In this document: in pieces, positions 48,501 through 59,300 of the stretch | How positions within the stretch are numbered: the first letter of the stretch is position 1 | Layout of the letters: each line of letters begins with the position of its first letter | Source: Primulina eburnea | Taxonomy: Eukaryota > Streptophyta > Magnoliopsida > Lamiales > Gesneriaceae | Reading direction: 5' to 3' | NCBI RefSeq assembly: GCF_022965805.1 | Contig: NW_027330880.1 | Location: 1-64,000, forward strand | DNA length: 64,000 nt | The notes under the pieces: model-generated | What the model saw: the letters and a program-made list of their open reading frames with translations, nothing else | Databases searched by the model: none | What the model was told of the DNA's origin: nothing | Made by a program: the position numbers and the translations under genes

Positions 48501-49513
48501 GCAACCCTTGCTCCATTGCCCATCCTCAAGAAGGTCTCACCCTCTCGGAGCTTCCTACTTCTTCCCATCACCTGCAAATCATTACAGAGATGTGAGCCAC
48601 AGCCGGTATCTAATACCCAAGAAGTAGAATTAATTGAGATATTTACTTCAATATAGAACATACCCTTGGCAGAACCCTTCTGCGCAAGATATTCCCTGCA
48701 GTTACGCCTCCAATGTCCAGGCTTCTTGCAGTGGTGACAGATGTCAACAGTCTTTTCAGCCTTCACTGGCGCGGCTGCCACAACGGGACTCGAAGTCTGC
48801 CTCTTCAAGGGCTCGCTCTTCTTGGTACGCTGGAAAGAACGCTTCTTTCCCTTCCCAGGTGGACCGGTCTTCGTGCCAGATGAAGAGCCCACATAAAGAA
48901 CCGGCTTCTCCTTCTTGATCGTGGACTCAAAGGTCACAAGCATGTTCACCAACTCTTCAAGGCTGGGCTCAAGCTTGTTCATATTGAAGTTCACGACAAA
49001 AGGATCGAAAGAGCTGGGCAATGACAACAGCAACACATCCGTGGTCAACTCCGAAGGCAACACCAAATCCATGCCTACGAGCTTGTCCACGAGCCCAATC
49101 AACTTTAGGCCATGCTCATGGACCGAAGTCCCATCTCGCATGCGTAAAGTGATGAGCTCCTTTACTGTGGCATGCCTCAAAGGCCGAGTCTGCTCTCCGA
49201 AGAGCTCCTTGAGGTGCATATGAATGTCAGCAGCATTCTTAGCATCCTCGAATCGCCTTTGCAGCTCATCGTTCATCGAAGCCTGCATATAACACTTCGC
49301 CTTCAAGTCATGGTCACACCATTCCTTGTAGGTCTGCAATTCCTCAGGAGTGCAGCCTATAGGAGCCTCAGCAGGGGGCGCCTCAGTAAGTGTATATGCG
49401 ATCTTCTCCGAGTTTAGGACAATCTTTAAATTTCTTAGCCAAGTGATATAGTTTGGTCCGGTTAGTATGTGTTTTTCGAGAATGACCGAAAACGGGTTGC
49501 GAATTGATGACAT
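45581..49513 (-). CDS. Copia-2 gag-pol polyprotein, intact
   Basis: 1310 residues, without stops, and by eye identical in sequence to the copia-1 product. It therefore has the same gag, CCHC knuckle (259-272), protease Asp302, integrase Asp503/Asp566/Glu602, RT YVDD (983-986) and RNase H. Two apparently identical full-length proteins at inverted positions 31 kb apart imply recent copying from one source. Reverse transcription would start from the altered PBS at 51293-51304, so mobility of this copy may be affected even though the protein is intact. Confidence 0.95.
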   Translation of the reverse strand: MSSIRNPFSVILEKHILTGPNYITWLRNLKIVLNSEKIAYTLTEAPPAEAPIGCTPEELQTYKEWCDHDLKAKCYMQASMNDELQRRFEDAKNAADIHMHLKELFGEQTRPLRHATVKELITLRMRDGTSVHEHGLKLIGLVDKLVGMDLVLPSELTTDVLLLSLPSSFDPFVVNFNMNKLEPSLEELVNMLVTFESTIKKEKPVLYVGSSSGTKTGPPGKGKKRSFQRTKKSEPLKRQTSSPVVAAAPVKAEKTVDICHHCKKPGHWRRNCREYLAQKGSAKGMFYIEVNISINSTSWVLDTGCGSHLCNDLQVMGRSRKLREGETFLRMGNGARVAAKAVGDVCLILNNDFKFVLRDVLFVPDLIKNIISIPMLDIDGYSCLFGKGVCNIYKNECLVGTGELENNLYTLKLKDIPLNNVQAITTTNKRKQDTLNSAQLWHARLGHISSRRMNKLVGVGMFDMSDINALTTCESCLKGKMTKIPFKGHAERAKGLLDLIHTDVCGPLSITTKHGHAYFITFTDDHSRYGYVYLMKYKSEAFERFKEFRSEVEKQLGRSIKTLRSDRGGEYLSAEFQEYLRENGILSQWTPPATPQLNGVSERRNRTLMDMVRSMMGFTELPPSFWGYALETAAMLLNNVHTKAVDKTPYEIWMGKPPKYSYLRIWGCPAYVKQTVGDKLDSRSILCYFVGYPKNSIGYYFYHPQETKVFVSRNATFLEKEFLLDRKGEMIELEEVRETPTVVEPTPEKPSEEIQAPRRTERVSRPPVRYGLLLEEGHDEPNLGCDPRTFKEALSDADSSKWLEAMESEMNSMHSNQVWNLVDPPEGTVPIGCKWIYKRKLGADGKVLTFKARLVAKGYTQRQGVDYEETFSPVAMFKSIRILLAIAAWFDYEIWQMDVKTAFLNGDIKEEIYMSQPEGFTSIGSEHMVCKLQRSIYGLKQASRSWNLRFDSTIKEFGFTKNPEEPCVYKKVSGSAVTFLVLYVDDILLIGNDVGMLQSTKIWLASKFSMQDLGEASFVLGIQIYRDRSRRLLGLTQSTYIDTIVKRFSMDESKRGHLPMCHGVSLSKSMSPKTDAEIEAMTRIPYASAIGSIMYGMISTRPDVAFALSVVSRYQSNPGLPHWKAVKDILKYLRRTNKLFLVYGGGELKLEGYTDSSFQSDIDDSKSTSGFIFMLNGGAVSWKSSKQDSTADSTTEAEYIAASAAAKEAVWIRNFVQELGVIPNGVAPIPVMCDNTGAIAQAKEPRSHQKSKHVLRKYHILREIVERGDVVIDKVGSADNVADPLTKPLPGPSFEKHRESMGLKYIGSWL

Positions 49514-51306
49514 GTCAAAGATTGTACTGAAAAGTAAAACAGATAAATGTTAATGACTATTTTAAAATATTTAATAAGATATAAAGTTTGGACTTTTACT
49601 TTATAAATAATCGCTCCCACTGTTTTGACATTTTCACTACCCTCTAGTGAAAACGGGAAACACTTTCCTCAGAAGGTACGTAAGGTCCAATTAGCGAATT
49701 GTGATCCCGAATAATATCGGCCATCACAATTCCTAAAAGGTAGTTTCCAATTGCATCGCCATGCAACCCTCTACGTAAACTTTTGTCTCACGTTTGATTA
49801 GGACCCAATAATATGACGTCGTTCATCTTTACGTGTCAAGCCTAACCCATCGATTTTGAACCTTAATGGACGGTCGCCATGAGTTCCCTCAATAATATGA
49901 GCCGAAATCATGGGAGTTCCACGTAGTTCACATCACAATGTCAATGGATGTCACAGCTTTCCGGCACTCAAGGCTCCCCCAATAATATGAGCCGAGCCCC
50001 GAGTACGGGTAGCGTTCATCATGCATCCATTGTCGATGGAAGACAAGGAAATTATAAACAAATTTATAATTCCCCTTTTCGGACTTGATATTAATTTTGA
50101 ATCTTATTCAAAATGAGGGTTTTTAATTTTGAAAGGTCTCATCATTAATTTTATTTTAAAAGCTCGCCATGTTTGATCGTATGTTTGCCGGATTCATGCA
50201 ACTTTGTTATTATAATAATAATAACGCACATACTCATTATTTATAACATATCATGCATATATTATAAATAGAAAACAGTACAAGGATGATCAATCGCCCC
50301 AAAACTAATTGCCCGTGTGAGCCAAACACGGGCCTAGGTCCAATCCTAGGGTAAATGCACGGGATGCAATGCAACTAAATTATTACATTAGCATCCTATA
50401 TTACATGTCTTCGATCTTCATAATCACCAAGGCCACCATCTTCCAATCTTGATCTTCCACTATTCTAATATTTACATTTAAATATCCATGGCACATAGGG
50501 ATACATCTCATGGGGGTGGGAACGGGCCATAAACCAAGCCCACTTTATAAATTGATAATTATTACAATCATACAACACAAATATCCTAGCATACACCTAG
50601 CAAATTGGGCTTGGGCTTTTGATCATCCTTCATGCATAATATCACATATCATACACCATCAATTAATTATCACTATAATTAATTGATCCAATATTATATA
50701 TCTTGATCCAATCACTAACCGCCACAATTATAAATTAAATTAACAAAGTATACAAACACCTTTGTCTACTTTCAAATTAATTTATTTATAATCGAATTTC
50801 TTGTAAATCACAATTTACTATAAATAATTAAAGTCCCACTTCAATTATTTATTTTATGAGAAAATATGTGCAACAATTGTAAATTTAAACTTAAGGGCCC
50901 AAAAACCATTTTTCACCAAAAATATTTTGGCCCATTTAAATTTCACAAATTATGTTGGCCATCCAATGGCCCAACATCTCAAGGCCCATGACACTAAGAT
51001 TATCCAAAACACTTTTGGAAACCCTAGCCATCATCGCCGTCGCCGGAGCTCCGTCGCCGGATTCCGGCAACACCAAAAAAATTTTTTTTTTATTAAAACC
51101 GAATTTTCCGGGCAGCCCGTAGGCTGCCCGAACATGCTGCCCGAAATAATTCGGGCAGCCCGAAATTTTTTTTTTTTGTTTTGCTTGTAAAAATTTCGGC
51201 CTTGATGTTTATTGTTGCACAAAAATCTCAAACGGTTAGAAATCGATCTCAACATAATATTACGCAAATATTACACAAAAACCGTAACCTTAGCTCGGAT
51301 ACCACT
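49514..51306 (-). other. Copia-2 untranslated leader with stem-loop set
   Basis: 1.79-kb leader matching that of copia-1. The four ATATTATT tips appear (reverse complement) at 49710-49717, 49807-49814, 49891-49898 and 49981-49988 within the same inverted repeats. Near 51105-51175 the G+C-rich inverted repeat has an additional GGGCTGCCCGAA unit compared with copia-1. Confidence 0.8.
51293..51304 (-). promoter_or_regulatory. Copia-2 primer binding site with one mismatch
   Basis: Minus strand reads TGGTATCCGAGC; copia-1 and all three gypsy elements here read TGGTATCAGAGC. The change (51297) falls inside the 12 bases that pair with the tRNA 3' end. Confidence 0.85.
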
Positions 51307-53376
51307 TGAAAGCGGACCGGTTACGGAGGCCGGAAACACAACGGAAGCGAAAATATAAAATTTTTAGAGCAAATTTTCGGCCACCTCATGTTTGTGTGTA
51401 ATATTTACAAAAACTCCAAAAACATTCATAGGATGTTTGTAGAAATTTACCTATCAACTCCTTAGAGTTGATGAAATGGCTCCAACTTTGTTTATAATAA
51501 CAAAGCTCTTGTTTTGGTAGAGAAATCTACAAGCTCCTTCTTCTCCCCTTCAAGAATAAAGCCCACCACTTGGCTATGTAAATCCCCTTAAGTTTTGCAC
51601 TAGAAAAACTTAAGGATTTATCAAAGAGAAGAATTTTTCTCCAAGAAAATGAAGAACAAAGGAAAGAAAAATTTGAGAGAATATCCCTCTAATTTTCGGC
51701 CAAGGTGTGATGGATGAGGAGTGTGGGAGACTAGCCTAGGTCTTGACAAAAGTTGTCTCTCAAAAGTTGCAAAAAGTTGCATGCCTAGTCTCCAACCCTT
51801 CACCTCCCCAAAGCATGCAAACCCTAGAATTTCATGCATATAATATGGTTTTTAATCACATTAAAAACCATGGACTAAATTTTAATTATCTCAAACACAT
51901 TTGAGATAAATTAAATATTACTTGAATTTACTCAAGTCCCACTAGTTTAAATAATTATTTTAATTGAGCTCTACAAGACTCAATATTATTTAATTAATCC
52001 AACACTTGAATTAATTTAATTATTTAGACTCTACTAGGTCCACTAGTGTTTAATTAATTCAACATTTGAATTAATTTAATTTAGTCCCCAATAATGTTTA
52101 TGAAAATCACAATTTTCAACTACATTATTTACTTGGCCAAATTTTAATCTTAGGAACACTTCCATAAATTAAAATTTATATTTCTCTCTTAGAAGTCATA
52201 CTTCTATTTTTCTTTACGCTTATAAACACATTTATAAGTCGTTCAACACATTGAACTATTTTACTTCTCTTCGGGATTTACAAAGCAAGTACTTGTGTGG
52301 CCCTCAATGGTTCATTGATACAACTAGCCGTGGGTTCACATCTCAATGTGATTCGGACTAAACATGTCCTTATTCGAGCATACCCCAATTGCTCCATTCT
52401 TACTTATCAACTCCTTGATAGTAAGAACGTCAGAACTCAAGTCTGATAGTACCCAACCAATCACGTTAAACGCCTAGCAGCATCGCTTACGTGATTCCCT
52501 AGGTATCACATGATAGTGCCTGCAAGAACCATTCAATTATGGTTAGCGTACAGTACGGTCCCTTCAACTCATATATCCCGACCGATTCGACAACTATTGG
52601 TCTATCGAGAGTTGTCAATGAATCGATACTATGTGTCATGTTGTGGTTGCATCGATGGTGTAATCTATGAAACCCCTTTCATAATTACCACCATACTCTG
52701 ATCAGAGATTTCAACCCACATATACATGAAAAACACATAGGATATCCATACCCGTAGGTAAGCGGTGAATCCCCGACTACAATGCATCGACTCCTATATG
52801 TTTCGCCGTAACACCCAACCTTGCCACCTAATGACCCCATAAGAGTCGGTAAACAAGTCAAAGTGAAACGCTAGCACATAGAGTCTCAATGTTGTCCCGG
52901 GTCATAAGGACTAATTCTGTACAACCATAAACCAGGACTTTTCCACTCGATAAGTGAGAACCACTTGGAAAGTCCTTTTATGGAGGGTTGTTCAGTGCAC
53001 TCTACAAGGAGCACCTATCTGCATGCTCGGACATCACAATGTCCCCTACCAATGAAACATGGTACTCACATCGCAGATACTAGTCTCTAACTCGAGCGGC
53101 CTTTATCCTTCTTAGTGGCGGCTGAATCGACTAGGAACGGTTTAGAATATACAGTATTCCAAATATGAGTTTCATGATACTCATCATATGAGCATCTCAT
53201 ATTCTTTCTACTATTTGTATATTCAAGGACTTTATCTATGCAACAAGCATGGGTATCAAGATAAAGATGCGCCAAATTAATAAATTGAAATATTATTAAA
53301 ATAAAGATCGTTTATACAAAGAGTTTCATTGTGAACAGTCGGCCAACACTTGGCTCGACGTGCACCTACTCTAACA
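51307..53376 (-). repeat. Copia-2 5' LTR
   Basis: 2070 bp, promoter copy for copia-2, directing transcription leftwards. No differences from the 3' LTR were noticed. Confidence 0.94.
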
Positions 53377-56300
53377 TTATAGCTTGTCATAAAACCGATG
53401 ATGCGTTAAACATTGCGGATTTGTTCTTTAGAGAAGTCGTTAGGTTGCATGGCATGCCTAGGACTATTGTTTCTGGTCGCGATGTTAAATTCTTGAGTTA
53501 CTTTTGGAAGAATTTATGGGCTAAACTTGGCACAAAATTGTTGTTTTCTACTACTTGTCATCCTCAAACGGATGGAAAAACTGTAGTTGTCAATAGAACT
53601 TTGGGAAGACTTTTGCGTGTTATTCTTAAAAAGAACTTGGATTGACATTTCTATGGACTTTATTATGTGGTTGTCTAGGACTTAGAAGGGGAGCGATTCT
53701 ATTTTTGTTGTTGGGGATAGATTCTCTAAGATGGCACATTTTATAGATTGTCATAAAACTGATGATGTTTCAAACATTGCGGATTTGTTCTTTAGAGAAG
53801 TCGCTAGGTTGCATGGCATGCGTAGGACTATTGATTCTGGTCGCGATGTTAAATTCTTGAGTTACTTTTGGAATACTTTTAGGGCTTTCACTGCGTACAA
53901 AATTGTTGTTTTCTACTACTTGTCATCCTCAAACGGATGGACAAACTGAAGTTGTCAATAGAACTTTGGGAACACTTTTGAGTGTTATTCTAAAAAGAAC
54001 TTGGATTGACATTTCTATGCACTTTATTTTGGGGTTGCCTAGGTCTAAGAACGGGAGGGATTCTATTTTTGTTGTTGTGGATAGATTCTCTAAGATGGCA
54101 CATTTTATAGCTTGTCATAAAACCGATGATGCGTTAAACATTGCGGATTTGTTCTTTAGAGAAGTCGTTAGGTTGCATGGCATGCCTAGGACTATTGTTT
54201 CTGGTCGATGTTAAATTCTTGAGTTACTTTTGGAAGACTTTATGGGCTAAACTTGGCACAAAATTGTTGTTTTCTACTACTTTTCAACCTCAAACGGATG
54301 GACAAACTGAAGTTGTCATTAGAACTTTGGGAACACTTTTGCGTGCTATTCTTAAAAAGAACTTGGATTGACATTTCTATGGACTTTATTTTGGGGTTGC
54401 CTAGGACTAAGAAGGGGAGGGATTCTATTTTTGTTGTTGTGGATAGATTCTCTAAGATGGCACATTTTATAGCTTGTCATAAAACCGATGATGCTTCAAA
54501 CATTGCGGATTTGTTCTTTAGAGAAGTCGTTAGGTTGCGTGGCATGCTTAGCACTTTTGTTTCTGGTCGCGATGTTAAATTCTTGAGTTACTTTGGAAAG
54601 ACTTTATGGGCTAAACTTGACACAAAATTGTTGTTTTCTACTACTTGTCATCCTCAAACAGATGGAAAAACTGTAGTTGTCAATAGAACTTTGGGAACAC
54701 TTTTGCGTGTTATTCTTAAAAAGAACTTGGATTGACATTTCTATGGACTTTATTATGTGGTTGTCTAGGACTCAGAAGGGGAGGGATTCTATTTTTGTTG
54801 TTGTGGATAGATTCTCTAAGATGACACATTTTATAGATTGTCATAAAACCGATGATGTTTCAAACATTGCGGATTTGTTCTTTAGAGAAGTCGCTAGGTT
54901 GCATGGCATGCCTAGGACTATTGATTCTGGTCGCGATGTTAAATTCTTGAGTTACTTTTGGAATACTTTTAGGGCTTTCACTGCGTACAAAATTGTTGTT
55001 TTCTACTACTTGTCATCCTCAAACGGATGGACAAACTGAAGTTGTCAATAGAACTTTGGGAACACTTTTGAGTGCTATTCTTAAAAAGAACTTGGATTGA
55101 CATTTCTATGGACTTTATTTTGGGGTTGCCTAGGTCTAAGAAAGGGAGGGATTCTATTTTTTTTGTTGTGGATAGATTCTCTAAGATGGCACATTTTATA
55201 GCTTGTCATAAAACCGATGATGCGTTAAACATTGCGGATTTGTTCTTTAGAGAAGTCGTTAGGTTGCATGGCATGCCTAGGACTATTGTTTCTGGTCGCG
55301 ATGTTAAATCTTGAGTTACTTTTGGAAGACTTTATGGGCTAAACTTGGCACAAAATTGTTGTTTTCTACTACTTGTCATCCTCAAACGGATTGGAAAAAC
55401 TGAAGTTGTCATTAGAACTTTGGGAACACTTTTGCGTGCTATTCTTAAAAAGAACTTGGATTTACATTTCTATGGACTTTATTTTGTTGTTGCCTAGGAC
55501 TTAAGAAGGGGAGGGATTCTATTTTTGTTGTTGTGGATAGATTCTCTAAGATGACACATTTTATAGCCTGTCATAAAACCGATGATGCTTCAAACATTGC
55601 GGATTTGTTCTTTAGAGAAGTCGTTAGGTTGCATGGCATGCCTAGGACTATTGTTTCTGGTCGCGATGTTAAATTCTTGAGTTACTTTGGAAAGACTTTA
55701 TGGGCTAAACTTGGCACAAAATTGTTGTTTTCTACTACTTGTCATGCTCAAACGGATGGACAAACTGAAGTTGTCAATAGAACTTTGGGAACACTTTTGC
55801 GTGCTATTCTTAAAAAGAACTTGGATTGACATTTCTATGGACTTTATTTTGGGGTTGCCTAGGACTAAGAAGGGGAGGGATTCTATTTTTGTTGTTGTGG
55901 ATAGATTCTCTAAGATGACACATTTTATAGCTTGTCATAAAACCGATGATGCTTCAAACATAGCGGATTTGTTCTTTAGAGAAGTCGTTAGGTTGCATGG
56001 CATGCTTAGCACTTTTTTTTCTGGTCGCGATGTTAAATTCTTGAGTTACTTTGGAAAGACTTTATGGGCTAAACTTGGCAAAAAATTGTTGTTTTCTACT
56101 ACTTGTTATGCTCAAACGGATGGACAAACTGTAGTTGTCAATAGAACTTTGAGAACACTTTTGCGTGTTATTCTTAAAAAGAACTTGGATTGACATTTCT
56201 ATGGACTTTGTTATGTGGTTGTCTAGGACTCAGAAGGGGAGGGATTCTATTTTTGTTGTTGTGGATAGATTTTCTAAGATGACACATTTTATAGCTTGTC

Positions 56301-59300
56301 ATAAAACCGATGATGCTTCAAACATTGCGGATTTGTTCTTTAGAGAAGTCGTTAGGTTGCATGGCATGCCTCGGACTATTGATTCTCGTCGCGATGTTAA
56401 ATTCTCTAGTTACTTTTGGAATACTTTATGGGCTATAAACTTGGCACAAAATTGTTGTTTTCTACTACTTGTCATCCTCAAACGGATGGAGAAACTGAAG
56501 TTGTCAATAGAACTTTAGGAACACTTTTGAGTGCTATTCTTAAAAAGAACTTGGATTGACATTTCTATGGACTTTATTTTGGGGTTGCCTAGGTCTAAGA
56601 AGGGGAGGGATTCTATTTTTGTTGTTGTGGATAGATTCTCTAAGATGGCACATTTTATAGCTTGTCATAAAACCGATGATGCGTTAAACATTGCGGATTT
56701 GTTCTTTAGAGAAGTCGTTAGGTTGCATGGCATGCCTAGGACTATTGTTTCTGGTCGCGATGTTAAATTCTTGAGTTACTTTTGGAAGAATTTATGGGCT
56801 AAACTTGGCACAAAATTGTTGTTTTCTACTACTTGTCATCCTCAAACGGATGGAAAAACTGTAGTTGTCAATAGAACTTTGGGAAGACATTTGCGTGTTA
56901 TTCTTATAAAGAACTTGGATTGACATTTCTATGGACTTTATTATGTGGTTGTCTAGGACTTAGAAGGGGAGCGATTCTATTTTTGTTGTTGGGGATAGAT
57001 TCTCTAAGATGGCACATTTTATAGATTGTCATAAAACTGATGATGTTTCAAACATTGCGGATTTGTTCTTTAGAGAAGTCGCTAGGTTGCATGGCATGCG
57101 TAGGACTATTGATTCTGGTCGCGATGTTAAATTCTTGAGTTACTTTTGGAATACTTTTAGGGCTTTCACTGCGTACAAAATTGTTGTTTTCTATTACTTG
57201 TCATCCTCAAACGGATGGACAAACTGAACACTTTTGAGTGTTATTCTAAAAAAGAACTTGGATTGACATTTCTATGCACTTTATTTTGGGGTTGCCTAGG
57301 TCTAAGAACGGGAGGGATTCTATTTTTGTTGTTGTGGATAGATTCTCTAAGATGGCACATTTTATAGCTTGTCATAAAACCGATGATGCGTTAAACATTG
57401 CGGATTTGTTCTTTAGAGAAGTCGTTAGGTTGCATGGCATGCCTATGACTATTGTTTCTGGTCGCGATGTTAAATTCTTGAGTTACTTTTGGAAGAATTT
57501 ATGGGCTAAACTTGGCACAAAATTGTTGTTTTCTACTACTTGTCAATCCTCAAACGGATGGAAAAACTGAAGTTGTCATTAGAACTTTGGGAACACTTTT
57601 GCGTGCTTTTCTTAAAAAGAACTTGGATTGACATTTCTATGGACTTTATTTTGGGGTTGCCTAGGACTAAGAAGGGGAGGGATTCTATTTTTGTTGTTGT
57701 GGATAGATTCTCTAAGATGGCACATTTTATAGCTTGTCATAAAACCGATGATGCTTCAAACATTGCGGATTTGTTCTTTAGAGAAGTCGTTAGGTTGCAT
57801 GGCATGCTTAGCACTTTTGTTTCTGGTCGCGATGTTAAATTCTTGAGTTACTTTGGAAAGACTTTATGGGCTAAACTTGGCACAAAATTGTTGTTTTCTA
57901 CTACTTGTCATCCTCAAACAGATGGAAAAACTGTAGTTGTCAATAGAACTTTGGGAACACTTTTGCGTGCTATTCTTAAAAAGAACTTGGATTGACATTT
58001 CTATGGACTTTATTTTGGGGTTGCCTAGGACTAAGAAGGGGAGGGATTCTATTTTTGTTGTTGTGGATAGATTCTCTAAGATGACACATTTTATAGCTTG
58101 TCATAAAACCGATGATGCTTCAAACATTGCGGATTTGTTCTTTAGAGAAGTCGTTAGGTTGCATGGCATGCCTAGGACTATTGCTTCTGGTCGCGATGTT
58201 AAATTCTTGAGTTACTTTTGGAAGACTTTATGGGCTAAACTTGGCTACAAAATTGTTGTTTTCTACTACTTGTCATCCTCAAACGGATGGACAAACTGAA
58301 GTTGTCAATAGAACTTTGGGAACACTTTTGCGTGCTATTCTTAAAAGAACTTGGATTGACATTTCTATGGACTTTATTTTGGGGTTGCCTAGGACTAAGA
58401 AGGGGAGGGATTCTATTTTTGTTGTTGTGGATAGATTCTCTAAGATGGCACATTTTATAGCTTGTCATAAAACCGATGATGCTTCAAACATTGCGGATTT
58501 GTTCTTTAGAGAAGTCGTTAGGTTGCATGGAATGCCTAGGACTATTGTTTCTGGTCGCGATGTTAAATTCTTGAGTTACTTTTGGAAGAATTCATGGGCT
58601 AAACTTGGCATAAAATTGTTGTTTTCTACTACTTGTCATCCTCAAACGGATGGAAAAACTGTAGTTGTCAATAGAACTTTGGGAACACTTTTGCGTGTTA
58701 TTCTTAAAAAGAACTTGGATTGACATTTCTATGGACTTTATTATGTGGTTGTCTAGGACTCAGAAGGGGAGGGATTCTATTTTTGTTGTTGTGGATAGAT
58801 TCTCTAAGATGACACATTTTATAGATTGTCATAAAACCGATGATGTTTCAAACATTGCGGATTTGTTCTTTAGAGAAGTCGCTAGGTTGCATGCATGCCT
58901 AGGACTATTGATTCTGGTCGCGATGTTAAATTCTTGAGTTACTTTTGAAATACTTTATGGGCTTCACTGCGTACAAAATTGTTGTTTTCTACTACTTGTC
59001 ATCCTCAAACGGATGGACAAACTGAAGTTGTCAATAGAACTTTGGGAACACTTTTGAGTGCTATTCTTAAAAAGAACTTGGATTGACATTTCTATGGACT
59101 TTATTTTGGGGTTGCCTAGGTCTAAGAAGGGGAGGGATTCTATTTTTGTTGTTGTGGATAGATTCTCTAAGATGGCACATTTTATAGCTTGTCATAAAAC
59201 CGATGATGCGTTAAACATTGCGGATTTGTTCTTTAGAGAAGTCGTTAGGTTGCATGGCATGCCTAGGACTATTGTTTCTGGTCGCGATGTTAAATTCTTG

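Larger units (their letters stand above)
43497..53376 (-). mobile_element. Copia-2: full-length Ty1/copia element, inverted relative to copia-1
   Basis: 9.88-kb minus-strand element of the same family as copia-1, with two 2070-bp LTRs and an intact polyprotein. Flanking words are TTAT (43493-43496 and 53377-53380); the satellite consensus CATTTTATAGC is restored by joining the flanks, so the duplication is 4 bp, or 5 bp with one T lost. It is 14 bp longer than copia-1, mainly through extra G+C-rich sequence in the leader. Its LTRs look identical to each other. Its PBS has one mismatch. Confidence 0.95.

Noticed and set aside
2727..53380. Shared insertion hotspot within the monomer
   Set aside because: Target sites lie at about +30, +39, +265 and +97 from the GACATTTC word; two are close together, but four events are too few.
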